Positions 36,487-44,642 of a DNA stretch of 64,000 bases are shown here, in pieces (within the stretch, counting starts at the first letter, position 1; every line of letters begins with the position of its first letter). The notes beneath the pieces were generated by a model. It did no database searches, was not told where the DNA came from, and saw nothing but the letters and a program-made list of their open reading frames with translations. The position numbers and the translations under genes are program-made. Origin of the DNA: Mycolicibacterium sp. CBMA 247 (GTDB lineage: Bacteria; Actinomycetota; Actinomycetes; Mycobacteriales; Mycobacteriaceae); contig NZ_VTGX01000002.1 in assembly GCF_009729095.1 (NCBI RefSeq), positions 434,001 to 498,000 of the forward strand. The letters run 5' to 3'.

Positions 36487-37872
36487 GTGGCGGTGGTGGA
36501 CGACCTGGGGCATCCAGATTCCGAAATGGATGGCCCTCCGCCTGGAGAGGATTTCGGCCGTCAGCCGCCACAGGACATGGCGGCAGAGCAGGCCGTGCTC
36601 GGCGGCATGTTGTTGAGCAAGGACGCGATCGCCGACGTACTGGAGCGCTTGCGTCCCGGCGACTTCTACCGCCCGGCACATCAGAACGTCTACGACGCGA
36701 TCCTGGATCTCTACGGTCGGGGTGAACCCGCCGACGCCGTGACCGTCGCCGCCGAGCTCGATCGCCGCGGGCTGCTGCGCCGTATCGGCGGGGCGCCGTA
36801 TCTGCACACGCTGATCTCCACCGTGCCGACGGCTGCCAACGCGGGCTTCTACGCCGCCATCGTGGCCGACAAGTCGTTGTTGCGCCGGTTGGTGGAGGCG
36901 GGCACCCGGGTGGTCCAGTACGGCTACGCCGGGGCCGACGGAGCCGATGTCTCGGATGTGGTCGACCGGGCGCAGGCCGAGATCTACGACGTGACCGAAC
37001 GCCGCGCGTCGGAGGACTTCGTCGCACTCGAAGACCTGCTGCAGCCCACCATGGACGAGATCGACGCGATCGCGTCGCAGGGCGGCATCTCACGCGGTGT
37101 GCCCACCGGGTTCACCGAATTCGACGAGATCACAAACGGTCTGCACCCCGGGCAGATGATCATCATCGCGGCCCGACCTGGCGTCGGAAAGTCAACGCTG
37201 GGACTGGACTTCATGCGGTCCTGCTCGATCAAGCACCGGATGGCCAGCGTCATCTTCTCGCTGGAAATGAGCAAGTCCGAGATCGTCATGCGACTGCTGT
37301 CGGCCGAGGCGAAAATCAAGCTGGGCGATATGCGCTCGGGCAAGATGAGCGATGACGACTGGACGAAGCTGGCGCGGCGGATGAGCGAGATCAGCGAGGC
37401 GCCGCTCTACATCGACGACTCACCGAACCTGACCATGATGGAGATCCGGGCCAAGGGCCGGCGGTTGGCCCAGAAGGCGGATCTGAAGCTCGTCGTGGTC
37501 GACTACATGCAGCTGATGAGCTCGGGCAAGAAGTACGAGTCACGACAGCAAGAGGTGTCGGACTTCTCCCGAAGCCTCAAACTGATGGCCAAGGAACTTG
37601 AAGTGCCGGTGATCGCGATCAGCCAGCTGAACCGCGGTCCCGAGCAGCGCACCGACAAGCGGCCACAGGTCTCTGACCTACGTGAATCCGGCTCGCTGGA
37701 ACAGGATGCCGACATGGTCCTGCTGTTGCATCGCCCTGATGCGATCGACCGTGAGGACCCACGCGGCGGTGAAGCCGACATCATCCTGGGCAAGCACCGC
37801 AACGGACCGACGGCGAATATCACTGTCGCACACCAGCTTCACTTTTCGCGGTTCACGAATATGGCGCGCTAG
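36487..37872 (+). CDS. dnaB: Replicative DNA helicase DnaB
   Basis: 461 residues from GTG 36487. Ring helicase that unwinds DNA at the replication fork. N-terminal domain (~30-135: PQDMAAEQAVLGGMLLSKDAI) and RecA-like C-terminal domain with Walker A ARPGVGKST, Walker B LVVVDYMQLM and DnaB motifs SLEMSKSEIVMRL and LRESGSLEQDADMVLLLHRP. The reading frame is uninterrupted at all motifs, so it lacks the intein present in M. tuberculosis DnaB. Confidence 0.97.
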   Translation: MAVVDDLGHPDSEMDGPPPGEDFGRQPPQDMAAEQAVLGGMLLSKDAIADVLERLRPGDFYRPAHQNVYDAILDLYGRGEPADAVTVAAELDRRGLLRRIGGAPYLHTLISTVPTAANAGFYAAIVADKSLLRRLVEAGTRVVQYGYAGADGADVSDVVDRAQAEIYDVTERRASEDFVALEDLLQPTMDEIDAIASQGGISRGVPTGFTEFDEITNGLHPGQMIIIAARPGVGKSTLGLDFMRSCSIKHRMASVIFSLEMSKSEIVMRLLSAEAKIKLGDMRSGKMSDDDWTKLARRMSEISEAPLYIDDSPNLTMMEIRAKGRRLAQKADLKLVVVDYMQLMSSGKKYESRQQEVSDFSRSLKLMAKELEVPVIAISQLNRGPEQRTDKRPQVSDLRESGSLEQDADMVLLLHRPDAIDREDPRGGEADIILGKHRNGPTANITVAHQLHFSRFTNMAR

Positions 37873-37915
37873 CGAACCGATTTGTTGTTGTAGGTTCTCA
37901 AGTTTGACTTCACTT

Positions 37916-37964
37916 TCTCACGGTCTGCTGCACCACTGCTGCATTTTGTGCAGTGAACGTGAGA
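37916..37964. repeat. Nested inverted repeats after dnaB
   Basis: Outer arms TCTCACG (37916-37922) and CGTGAGA (37958-37964) enclose inner arms CACTGC (37934-37939) and GCAGTG (37950-37955). It lies 44 bases after dnaB in a 310-bp gap (37873-38182) with no other recognisable content. It may be the dnaB terminator or a control element for the next gene. Confidence 0.45.
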
Positions 37965-38182
37965 CAGGCCGGCCGCAGGCACGGCCGCGGCGAGTGCACT
38001 CAAACTGATTGGTAAGCAGACGCGTTCGGCAGACCGTGTGCTCGATTGTCGTCGTGGCTTCGCGCGTCGCACCCCGAATCTTTCGCGTAGCCGCCGACCG
38101 TATCCGACCTCTGGGTCGACGGCAGGTGGTGCGCGGTCGAAAATGTGCCGAGTTCCTTCGGGACGGCTGTCACAATCGACGC

Positions 38183-38704
38183 ATGTCCTCGCGCCCTGTC
38201 ATTCAGTTGCGTGCCGCGATTGCCGAAGATCACGCCTTCGTCGTCGAGATGGCTCGCCATGCCTGCATCATTGAGGACTGGCCGCTTCCCGACCCGGACG
38301 ACGAAGAGGTGCTCAGCATGCTGCCGCCCCCAGGCGAGGTACCGATCATCGCGGAGGATCCGACCGGCGTGCCGGTCGGGGCGGTGTGGACGTGGCACAA
38401 CGATCCACCGCTGCGCGTTGATGCTGCTGGTGTGTCGGTGCCTGAACTGTGCATCGGCGTTGCACCGGGCCGGCGCGGTACTGGTATCGGTGGAATGTTG
38501 TTGGACGCGTTGTTTGCCCGCTGCGCGAAGAGCATGGATGCGATGTGCACCAACGTGCATGTACGTAATCCTGCGCAACATCTCTACCAACGCAAAGGCT
38601 TTCAATTCGTCGGCCAGGGGCGCGGTCCGCTCGGGCTCGCGATGCACAAAGACTTGCGCAGTCACCGCGATGTACCAGTTCGGGGCCGGCCATGCCACAC
38701 CTAA
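38183..38704 (+). CDS. GNAT family N-acetyltransferase
   Basis: 173 residues from ATG 38183. The acetyl-CoA loop is clear in LCIGVAPGRRGTGIGGMLLDALFA (residues ~92-115, core R/Q-x-x-G-x-G), followed by the beta5 region NVHVRNPAQHLYQRKGFQFVGQGRG. The N-terminal part (residues 8-60) fits the variable acceptor domain; the acceptor is unknown. Its stop overlaps the start of the next gene by one base (TAATG), so the two are co-expressed. Confidence 0.85.
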   Translation: MSSRPVIQLRAAIAEDHAFVVEMARHACIIEDWPLPDPDDEEVLSMLPPPGEVPIIAEDPTGVPVGAVWTWHNDPPLRVDAAGVSVPELCIGVAPGRRGTGIGGMLLDALFARCAKSMDAMCTNVHVRNPAQHLYQRKGFQFVGQGRGPLGLAMHKDLRSHRDVPVRGRPCHT

Positions 38705-39591
38705 TGTTCGAACCCTCACCCAAGCCGTGGTGGCGGCGCCAGCAGGCGGCGCTCGGATTCCTCCTCGGCGTAGCTGCCATCGTCGTGGGGAATGTCTTGG
38801 TGGCGTGTGCGCCGGGCTCTGCGCCCATTTCCCGAACAGTGGACGTGCCGTTGCAGGCGGGCAAGCAGACCACGCTTCCGCTCGATGCGGTGGGTTTTGC
38901 GGCGATGGGCGTCGACGCGAAGAACGTCCTCTACCTGGGCGGTGGCGTCGGGATCTCGATGCTGGCGCCAGGGGCAGCTCAACCGACCCCGTTGAAGCTC
39001 AGCGGTTATCCCACCGTGTTGACTTTGGCCGCTGCGCCGGACGGCAAGCTGTACTTCGTCACTTTCGAAGGTGTCGTCGAGACCATCACACCCGGATCCG
39101 CAACCCCGGAACCGCTGCCCTTCGACAAGCTCCAACAATTCAGCGACATCGCAGTGGCGCAGGACGGCACGGTCTACCTCGGCGACGGTCAGCACAACAA
39201 GCTGTTGAAGCTCGCCCCCGGTGCGACCGTCCCGACAGAGCTTCCCGTCGCCGGTGCCAACGGGCCGGGACACATGGTGATCGACGCCGACGACAACCTG
39301 TTCGTATCCATGATGGGCAAGATCGTGAAGATCGCGAAGAACGCCACGACTGCCGAGCCGGTCGTTGGCGTGACCGACCACGTGGGCGGCCTAGCGGTCG
39401 ACGCCGCGGGCAATCTGTATGCCACCGACGTGAAGGCGAACACCGTGTCCCGGATGCCTGCTGGCGGAGGCGACTGGGCCCAGCTACCGTTCAGCGGACT
39501 CCGGAGCCCGACCCACATCACCGTCGACGGCGACGGCGACGTCTACGTCATCAACCAAGGACGCCAGGTCGTTAGGCTCGCTGCCAAGTAG
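38704..39591 (+). CDS. Beta-propeller (NHL-like) lipoprotein resembling the PknD sensor domain
   Basis: 295 residues from ATG 38704; an in-frame ATG four codons upstream is possible. A hydrophobic stretch (AALGFLLGVAAIVVGNVLVAC) ends in a lipobox LVAC, so it is probably a lipoprotein on the outer face of the membrane. Five or six propeller repeats follow, each with a motif such as DIAVAQDGTVYLGDG, HMVIDADDNLFVS, GLAVDAAGNLYATD and HITVDGDGDVYVIN. This is the fold of the extracellular sensor of the Ser/Thr kinase PknD, but without any kinase domain. Ligand unknown. Confidence 0.8.
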   Translation: MFEPSPKPWWRRQQAALGFLLGVAAIVVGNVLVACAPGSAPISRTVDVPLQAGKQTTLPLDAVGFAAMGVDAKNVLYLGGGVGISMLAPGAAQPTPLKLSGYPTVLTLAAAPDGKLYFVTFEGVVETITPGSATPEPLPFDKLQQFSDIAVAQDGTVYLGDGQHNKLLKLAPGATVPTELPVAGANGPGHMVIDADDNLFVSMMGKIVKIAKNATTAEPVVGVTDHVGGLAVDAAGNLYATDVKANTVSRMPAGGGDWAQLPFSGLRSPTHITVDGDGDVYVINQGRQVVRLAAK

Positions 39592-40140
39592 CGTCGCAGA
39601 ACTACGCCAGCAGACCCACCTCTGTCCACACCGGTCGGCAGCACAGGGGGAGTACGTGTAGCCGGTGGACAACCGCGCCGCCATCAACGTGGTTAGCTCA
39701 CCCAGATCGACGCCACATTTCAACGAAGGACCGCAGGAACCGACCTCGGGATCCCCACGTTCGGCTCGATCTCCGGAAGAGCTTCTGCTCCATGAGAATT
39801 CAATCCACGAAGCTGGCCCAGCTCTCATGATCGAGTCCGCCGCGCGGCCATAGGGCTTCCCGAACGTCCCTGCCCGCAGCAGGCTTCCGCATCGGTGTCA
39901 TCAGCGAACCGCCAGCCCTACCCGCCGCCCGCGATCTGTTCCCCGAGGGATTCGATGAGAGCACCGGCATGAGGTTCCTGTGCTTCCTGTTCTTTGTCCT
40001 GCACGCCGACTGACGGCTGCGGACATCCACCAACCACATCGCCACCAGCGCAGATCGAGACGGACTCCGTCCACCACCGTGATCTGCGTTCTGCCGCAGG
40101 GCACTTGCGAAGTTCAGAGCAGCCTGCTCCCTAATCGCAG
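39592..40140. other. Gene-free stretch
   Basis: 549 bases between the propeller lipoprotein and the convergent MFS gene. Only short frames with no family resemblance and no convincing ribosome-binding site are open. No RNA gene or repeat was recognised. It marks the beginning of the less conserved part of the window. Confidence 0.6.
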
Positions 40141-41631
40141 CTATTCAGGAGCGGTGTCGGATTCCTGCCTATTATCGGCGTTCTGCGCGTCGACTTCCTT
40201 ACCCCATCGCCGCGTAATGGTGGGGACGATGACCAGTGCAGCCAGCGCCAGTACGGCGAATGCGATCGGTACCGCCGCTGTGCGCAGGGTTGTAGCGAGA
40301 TGCTCGGCGGCCGCGGGGTGCCCGAGGAACACTCCCGTTGTCTGTCCCAGCTCAGATGCAGTGACCAGCAGGCCGGCGGTCACCGCGACCAGTGGCCGAG
40401 GCAGGCCGGCGAATCCGACACAGAGCAGCCACACGCCCAGAACGCTCGCCCCTGCTCCGCACAGGGCCAGGCCGCTGGCCGCATCCCAAATGCTGGCCGC
40501 TGAGTTGAATACGTTGCCGGACGCTGAGGTAGTCATCGAGGGGATGATCGCCGTGGGGTCCTGCGTAATTCGCGGCAAGATGTATCCGGTCGCCATCAAC
40601 ACGGCGCCACACACTGGCACTGCCCAGCGCAGTTCCCGGTCCCACAGGACACCCGTGGCCACGGCTGCCAGGGCCGCGGGCACCGACAGCGCCAGAACCA
40701 GCAACCCGTACGCCTGTTCGGGGTGAGCGGGATCATGAGACGAGACCCAGGTCGTCGCGGCTGAGGACACCGCACTCACAGCGAGGATCAGCTTCAGCGC
40801 GAAAGTTCCTGCCAAAGCACCGATCATCGGCCGACGTGAGATGAGGGGACCTGGGACGATGGCCGAGGACCCTGTGCGTCGTATCCAGTAGACCAGTGCC
40901 GCGATGGCAATGAAACCTGCAGCGCCACCGGTGATTGCGGCCTGCTCGGATGCCTCGCCTTTCAGCAGCCACAGGACCCCGGCCACTGCGATGATCCACA
41001 GCGCTGCTCCGGGCAGGTCAAACTTCTCGGAGGTGCGGGCCGGCTCGTCAGGCGGCGCTGCCAGGCATGCCAGCAACACCACGAGGGCTAAAACGAGCAC
41101 CCCGCACACCATGGGCCGCCACGAGGGAATCGGGGCGACAGAGGCGATTCCGATGGTCATACCGAGCGGGACCATGGCCACCCAGTAACCCAGCAGCCGC
41201 CCGCGGCGCTCGCGCACCGCCAGCTGCGCGACGATCAACAGCGAAACCACCGTGACCAGAGCCGCGCCAAGATCCTGGGCACTCACGAGCACCGCTGCTG
41301 GGGCGAACCGTGCCGGCAGCAGGCTGGCCAGACCGGTCACCAGCAGAATGCCAAGTCCGGCGGCAAGAAATCCTGACGGTCGCAGCCAGTTCGTGAGCCG
41401 AGCCCCGACGAAGATGAATCCGGTAATCAGTACGCCGACCACTGCGGTGCCCCAACCAAAAAACTCGGGGGCGTCAGGATGTTGGACCGCGCGGGTGGTG
41501 AGCATCATGGCGACCGTGGTGGGAACAAGCTGTGCTACCAACATTGACGCACACGCGATCATCACCGGACCGCGGATGTCCAGACGCGAGGAGGGCTGCT
41601 GAGCCCTCGGGCTCTCATGGTTGTCGGTCAT
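40141..41631 (-). CDS. MFS transporter, DHA2-like
   Basis: 496 residues from ATG 41631 (MTDNHESPRAQQ), with GAGAGG eleven bases upstream; a GTG eight codons earlier is possible. Twelve to fourteen hydrophobic helices in two halves. The loop VRERRGRLLGYWVAMVPLG resembles the MFS motif of the DHA2 drug:proton antiporters. The C-terminal tail is short and polar. No regulator is adjacent and the substrate is unknown. The nearest relatives by pattern are multidrug exporters, but key acidic residues cannot be assigned confidently. Confidence 0.8.
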   Translation of the reverse strand: MTDNHESPRAQQPSSRLDIRGPVMIACASMLVAQLVPTTVAMMLTTRAVQHPDAPEFFGWGTAVVGVLITGFIFVGARLTNWLRPSGFLAAGLGILLVTGLASLLPARFAPAAVLVSAQDLGAALVTVVSLLIVAQLAVRERRGRLLGYWVAMVPLGMTIGIASVAPIPSWRPMVCGVLVLALVVLLACLAAPPDEPARTSEKFDLPGAALWIIAVAGVLWLLKGEASEQAAITGGAAGFIAIAALVYWIRRTGSSAIVPGPLISRRPMIGALAGTFALKLILAVSAVSSAATTWVSSHDPAHPEQAYGLLVLALSVPAALAAVATGVLWDRELRWAVPVCGAVLMATGYILPRITQDPTAIIPSMTTSASGNVFNSAASIWDAASGLALCGAGASVLGVWLLCVGFAGLPRPLVAVTAGLLVTASELGQTTGVFLGHPAAAEHLATTLRTAAVPIAFAVLALAALVIVPTITRRWGKEVDAQNADNRQESDTAPE

Positions 41632-41838
41632 ATCTGCGCAATCCTCTCGGCGCACCCGAGCACCGGTATACGTATCCAGTGCGTAGCCAAAGATGAGTCG
41701 GCTGGTGAAACCGATTCGGCAGTAAGCGCTTTCTTTATTGCGATCAAGGGAAGACTGGCGTTTCCGTGGACTGGCACCGCTGTCGTAGACCGACGCATCG
41801 ACCGATTTCCTCCTGGCCTGTCAATAGGTTCCGTTGCT

Positions 41839-42942
41839 TTACGCTGCCGGGATTGCCCCGTCTGGGATGGGGTCGAGCAAGGTGACGTGGCCGTTCTCAT
41901 AGCGGGCTCGTGCCGGCGCGTTGGAGTGTTTCCCATCCCTGGACACGAGGAATGCCAGGTGGATAAGTGAGGGATCAGTGTCGTCTAATGTCCCGCTGAG
42001 CCCAGCATACGGTCGCTCGGTGGCACTCCCGACGAATCGGCCGCGATCGAACACCAGCACATGGGCGGGCATGGCGGGTAGACGATTGCCGTTACCGTTG
42101 GCTCCGGCTTCGAAAAGCTGGATGTTGTGGCAGGTGTAGTAGTCCCCAGGGCCCATCTCTGTCCATTGCCAACCCTCGTTGTTGGGCAGGGTCTTGATCG
42201 CGTCCGAGATGGCGGCGTGGCTCACGATCGTTCCGCAGTAAGTGTTTCCCGGTGTGCGCGGCTCGACTCGGGTATCGGCGGGCACAGGTTCGACTGCCTT
42301 GAGTGGTGTGAGGTCGTCGCGGGAAAGATGGAAACCGGTGTTAGACGGGAAGTTAACACAGGTGAGTCCATCTGTGTCGCTGAGGCATTCGACGTCTCCG
42401 AGCCGAAGCGATGACCCGTAGGGCAGAACGTTGGCCTTTGACGGAACCATCGGGTTTCCCGCCGCGATACCGTAAGTGACACCGGCGGAGGAGAACTCAA
42501 CGTAGGGCTCCCAGTTGCCGGGCGGGGATTGAGTAGGCCTGGGCGGCCGTGGAAGCGTTCGACTGCTGGCCTCGCACACCAAGGAGCCCGGGCCGCCTGT
42601 GCAGACGATGTTGCGGCTCGGCGTCATGAACGAAACGCTGCTGTCGAGGCGTGCCGCCTCGCCCGGGGCGAAGCTGGAGGCGTGAAAATCGCCCGAATCC
42701 ACCAGTTCGCCGGTGAGGACCCGGGCTAGGCGGTCGCGCGCGTCCCAGCTGGGCTGGACTTCAAGAGGTTCTGAGCGTTGGGGCGGGTGCGCCGGCGCTG
42801 CATAAGGCACTGCGGTATCGAGAGCAGCGGGCAGCGACGGCGGGGTAGGAGGTCCTGCTGCGTCGGTAGGCTTGGCGGATTGCGGGGCGCAGCCAGCGGC
42901 CGCGGCAGCGACCACGACAGCTACATACGTCGTCCATCGCAC
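41839..42942 (-). CDS. Two-domain lipoprotein: DUF6636-like plus LppP/LprE-like domain
   Basis: 367 residues from GTG 42942, chosen because it places a short signal peptide before the lipobox AAGC (VAVVVAAAAAGCAPQ); the frame upstream is not protein-like. After a Pro-rich spacer comes a Cys-containing domain (FMTPSRNIVCTGGPGSLVCEA, later LGDVECLSDTDGLTCVNF and GFHLSRDDL), resembling DUF6636. The C-terminal third resembles LppP/LprE lipoproteins: CGTIVSHAAISDAIKTLP, YTCHNIQLF, HVLVFDRGRFVGSAT. The protein is probably surface-anchored and disulfide-bonded. Function unknown. Confidence 0.78.
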   Translation of the reverse strand: MRWTTYVAVVVAAAAAGCAPQSAKPTDAAGPPTPPSLPAALDTAVPYAAPAHPPQRSEPLEVQPSWDARDRLARVLTGELVDSGDFHASSFAPGEAARLDSSVSFMTPSRNIVCTGGPGSLVCEASSRTLPRPPRPTQSPPGNWEPYVEFSSAGVTYGIAAGNPMVPSKANVLPYGSSLRLGDVECLSDTDGLTCVNFPSNTGFHLSRDDLTPLKAVEPVPADTRVEPRTPGNTYCGTIVSHAAISDAIKTLPNNEGWQWTEMGPGDYYTCHNIQLFEAGANGNGNRLPAMPAHVLVFDRGRFVGSATERPYAGLSGTLDDTDPSLIHLAFLVSRDGKHSNAPARARYENGHVTLLDPIPDGAIPAA

Positions 42943-43249
42943 AGAAGGAGCATACGGGTCAAAAATCTGACGGCCGGGTGTGTGAAAACAGGGCACCGAA
43001 GCGGGTATCGGACGATTTTCCCGTCGACACTGCCTACCCGATACGTACGGGCCTCGTGGTGTAGCTGAACGTGAGAACCTACATGCCTGGCGGCGGCGGC
43101 ATTCGCGGGTTAGTGGGGGGAGTAGCCGTCGATGTGCCGCCCCGTCGCGGTGGTAGTCACCCCATCGACGGCAGCCGCGCCTCGGTACGAGGTCACCAGA
43201 TCCTTCATATCCGGTGTGGTGCACCGGCAGCGGGAGTAGACCGGGTGGT
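42943..43249. other. Divergent intergenic region
   Basis: 307 bases between the lipoprotein and lipase starts. It must hold both promoters. I see no strong consensus promoter, repeat or small gene. Confidence 0.5.
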
Positions 43250-44047
43250 ATGAGTTTCGACCCGCGTTTTACTCGCGACACGATCCTCCCGATGGCCCAG
43301 GCGGCCTACGCGGTGTTCCAGACGCCTGGCGCCGAACCCGCCCTCCCAGCCGGCTACCGCAAGACCGCGCTGCTTGAAGTGGACACCGACGTGCTGGCCG
43401 CGCTCGGCGATCTGCCCGAGAGTGCGAGCACGCTCGTTGAGACGGTCATCGCTCCGGGCGCGGTGTTCGGCTTGCTCGGCAACAATCCCGCGGTCAAGAC
43501 GGCGTTCGTGTCGTTCCGCGGCACCCTCACGGCGGCGGAATGGCTGGACAACCTCGACATCGCAACTACCACCTATCGTCCGGTCGCGAACTTCGGCCAG
43601 GTGCATATGGGGTGGATGACGCTCTACGAAACGATCCGCGACAGCCTCGTGTCGAATCTCGCGGCGGCCTGCGCAGGGTGTGATCAGCTGCTGGTCACCG
43701 GTCACAGCCTCGGCGCCGCCCTGGCGGTGCTCGCGGCGCCCGACATCCTCCGAAACATGCCGCCGAATCTGGAACCGAAAGTGACGACCTTCGCCGGCCC
43801 CCGCGCCGGGTTGCACGACTTCGCCGCCGCCTTCAACATGACCATCGAAAGCTGCTTCCGGGTCGTCAACCAGATCGACGTCGTACCGCATCTTCCACTG
43901 TCATTCCCGTGGCTGCCCTATGAGCATGTTGGCGTCGGGGTCGCTGTCGATTCTGGCGGTCCCACCGACCAGGTCTACCGGCACAGCCTCGCCGCGTACG
44001 GCAAAGGCTTGGACAACCTCACGGCCGCCCCAGCCTCCGCCGTGTAA
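43250..44047 (+). CDS. Class 3 lipase (alpha/beta hydrolase)
   Basis: 265 residues from ATG 43250 (MSFDPRFTRDTILPMAQAAY). The nucleophile elbow GHSLGAA lies at ~residue 154 with conserved flanks (FVSFRGTLTAAEWLDNLD, VHMGWMTLYETIRDSL, TFAGPRAGLHDFAAAF). The catalytic Asp is probably in NQIDVVPHLP, and the His in the C-terminal YEHVGVG or YRHSL. No signal peptide is evident, unlike secreted fungal relatives. Acts on acylglycerols or other esters; the substrate is not predictable. Confidence 0.85.
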   Translation: MSFDPRFTRDTILPMAQAAYAVFQTPGAEPALPAGYRKTALLEVDTDVLAALGDLPESASTLVETVIAPGAVFGLLGNNPAVKTAFVSFRGTLTAAEWLDNLDIATTTYRPVANFGQVHMGWMTLYETIRDSLVSNLAAACAGCDQLLVTGHSLGAALAVLAAPDILRNMPPNLEPKVTTFAGPRAGLHDFAAAFNMTIESCFRVVNQIDVVPHLPLSFPWLPYEHVGVGVAVDSGGPTDQVYRHSLAAYGKGLDNLTAAPASAV

Positions 44048-44167
44048 CACATATCTGTACTTGGGCGGACTGCTGCTGTGGCGCCGATGTTGAGGTGTTC
44101 GAAATGGCCCGTCACCTATGTTCTCGTCACGCGGGCTGTGGCACGGCTGGACGGTGGTGAGCGTGCT

Positions 44168-44323
44168 GACCGCGAACATCGGATCGTTACCCACGCTCTT
44201 GATTGCGTAGTACGCAGCGATCGCGGCGACGAACGCGCTGTACCAACCGAATCCCTGCATCTCGATCTCGTAGATCTGGATGAGGCCGAACCACAGGTAG
44301 GTGAAGGCGAGAACGGATCCCAC
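44168..44323 (-). pseudogene. AmiS/UreI-type transporter fragment
   Basis: 52 codons encode two hydrophobic helices, VLAFTYLWFGLIQIYEIEM and [19 protein letters not shown], followed by GNDPMFAV. This is the middle of the AmiS/UreI amide/urea channel family (FTYL...G-x-GW-x-S-x-FVA...DP-x-F). The N-terminal helices and the C-terminal WAYLW segment are missing; flanking sequence in the same frame is polar and unrelated. I read it as a remnant of a deleted transporter gene. The rest of the gap 44048-44642 holds the palindrome described next and no other gene. Confidence 0.55.
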
Positions 44324-44442
44324 CGGTTGCGCTGGAAATACACGGGCCCCGTGGGTTTTACATTTCCGATACGCAGTGCGGCCAACAGGCTCTCGAACGG
44401 ATCGGTGTCCCGCTGCGCGCGATTGCGGCCCGCTAGCCTGTC

Positions 44443-44467
44443 CTTCCTTTATCGCGGATAAAGGAAG
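44443..44467. promoter_or_regulatory. 25-bp perfect palindrome upstream of the aminotransferase operon
   Basis: Arms CTTCCTTTATC and GATAAAGGAAG flank a GCG centre, with no mismatch over 11 bases per arm. It lies 176 bases upstream of the aminotransferase start in otherwise unstructured sequence. The length and symmetry fit an operator for a dimeric regulator. There is no T-run and the loop would be only three bases, so a terminator is less likely. Confidence 0.6.
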
Positions 44468-44642
44468 TGACTATATGCCTCGGCGTGGGGCGGTCGTACT
44501 GTACGTCAGGTTATCGGTCAACGTATGTAGTTCCGAACGAGGGCAACACCTCGGCGGAGTCCAGTGTCGACGAGCAAGGTGTGTTGTTTGTCAAGCTCTT
44601 TGAAGATCCAATCAGAACCGCTCTCGAGCGAAAGGCCAGCGC

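Noticed and set aside
39592..40140. Small open frames of 60-80 codons
   Set aside because: No ribosome-binding site, no family resemblance and overlapping frames on both strands.
42943..43281. Extension of the lipoprotein frame to 43281
   Set aside because: The extra 113 residues are Arg-rich and would bury the signal peptide and lipobox.
44443..44467. 25-bp palindrome as an intrinsic terminator
   Set aside because: Three-base loop and no T-run; no gene ends just upstream in the right orientation.
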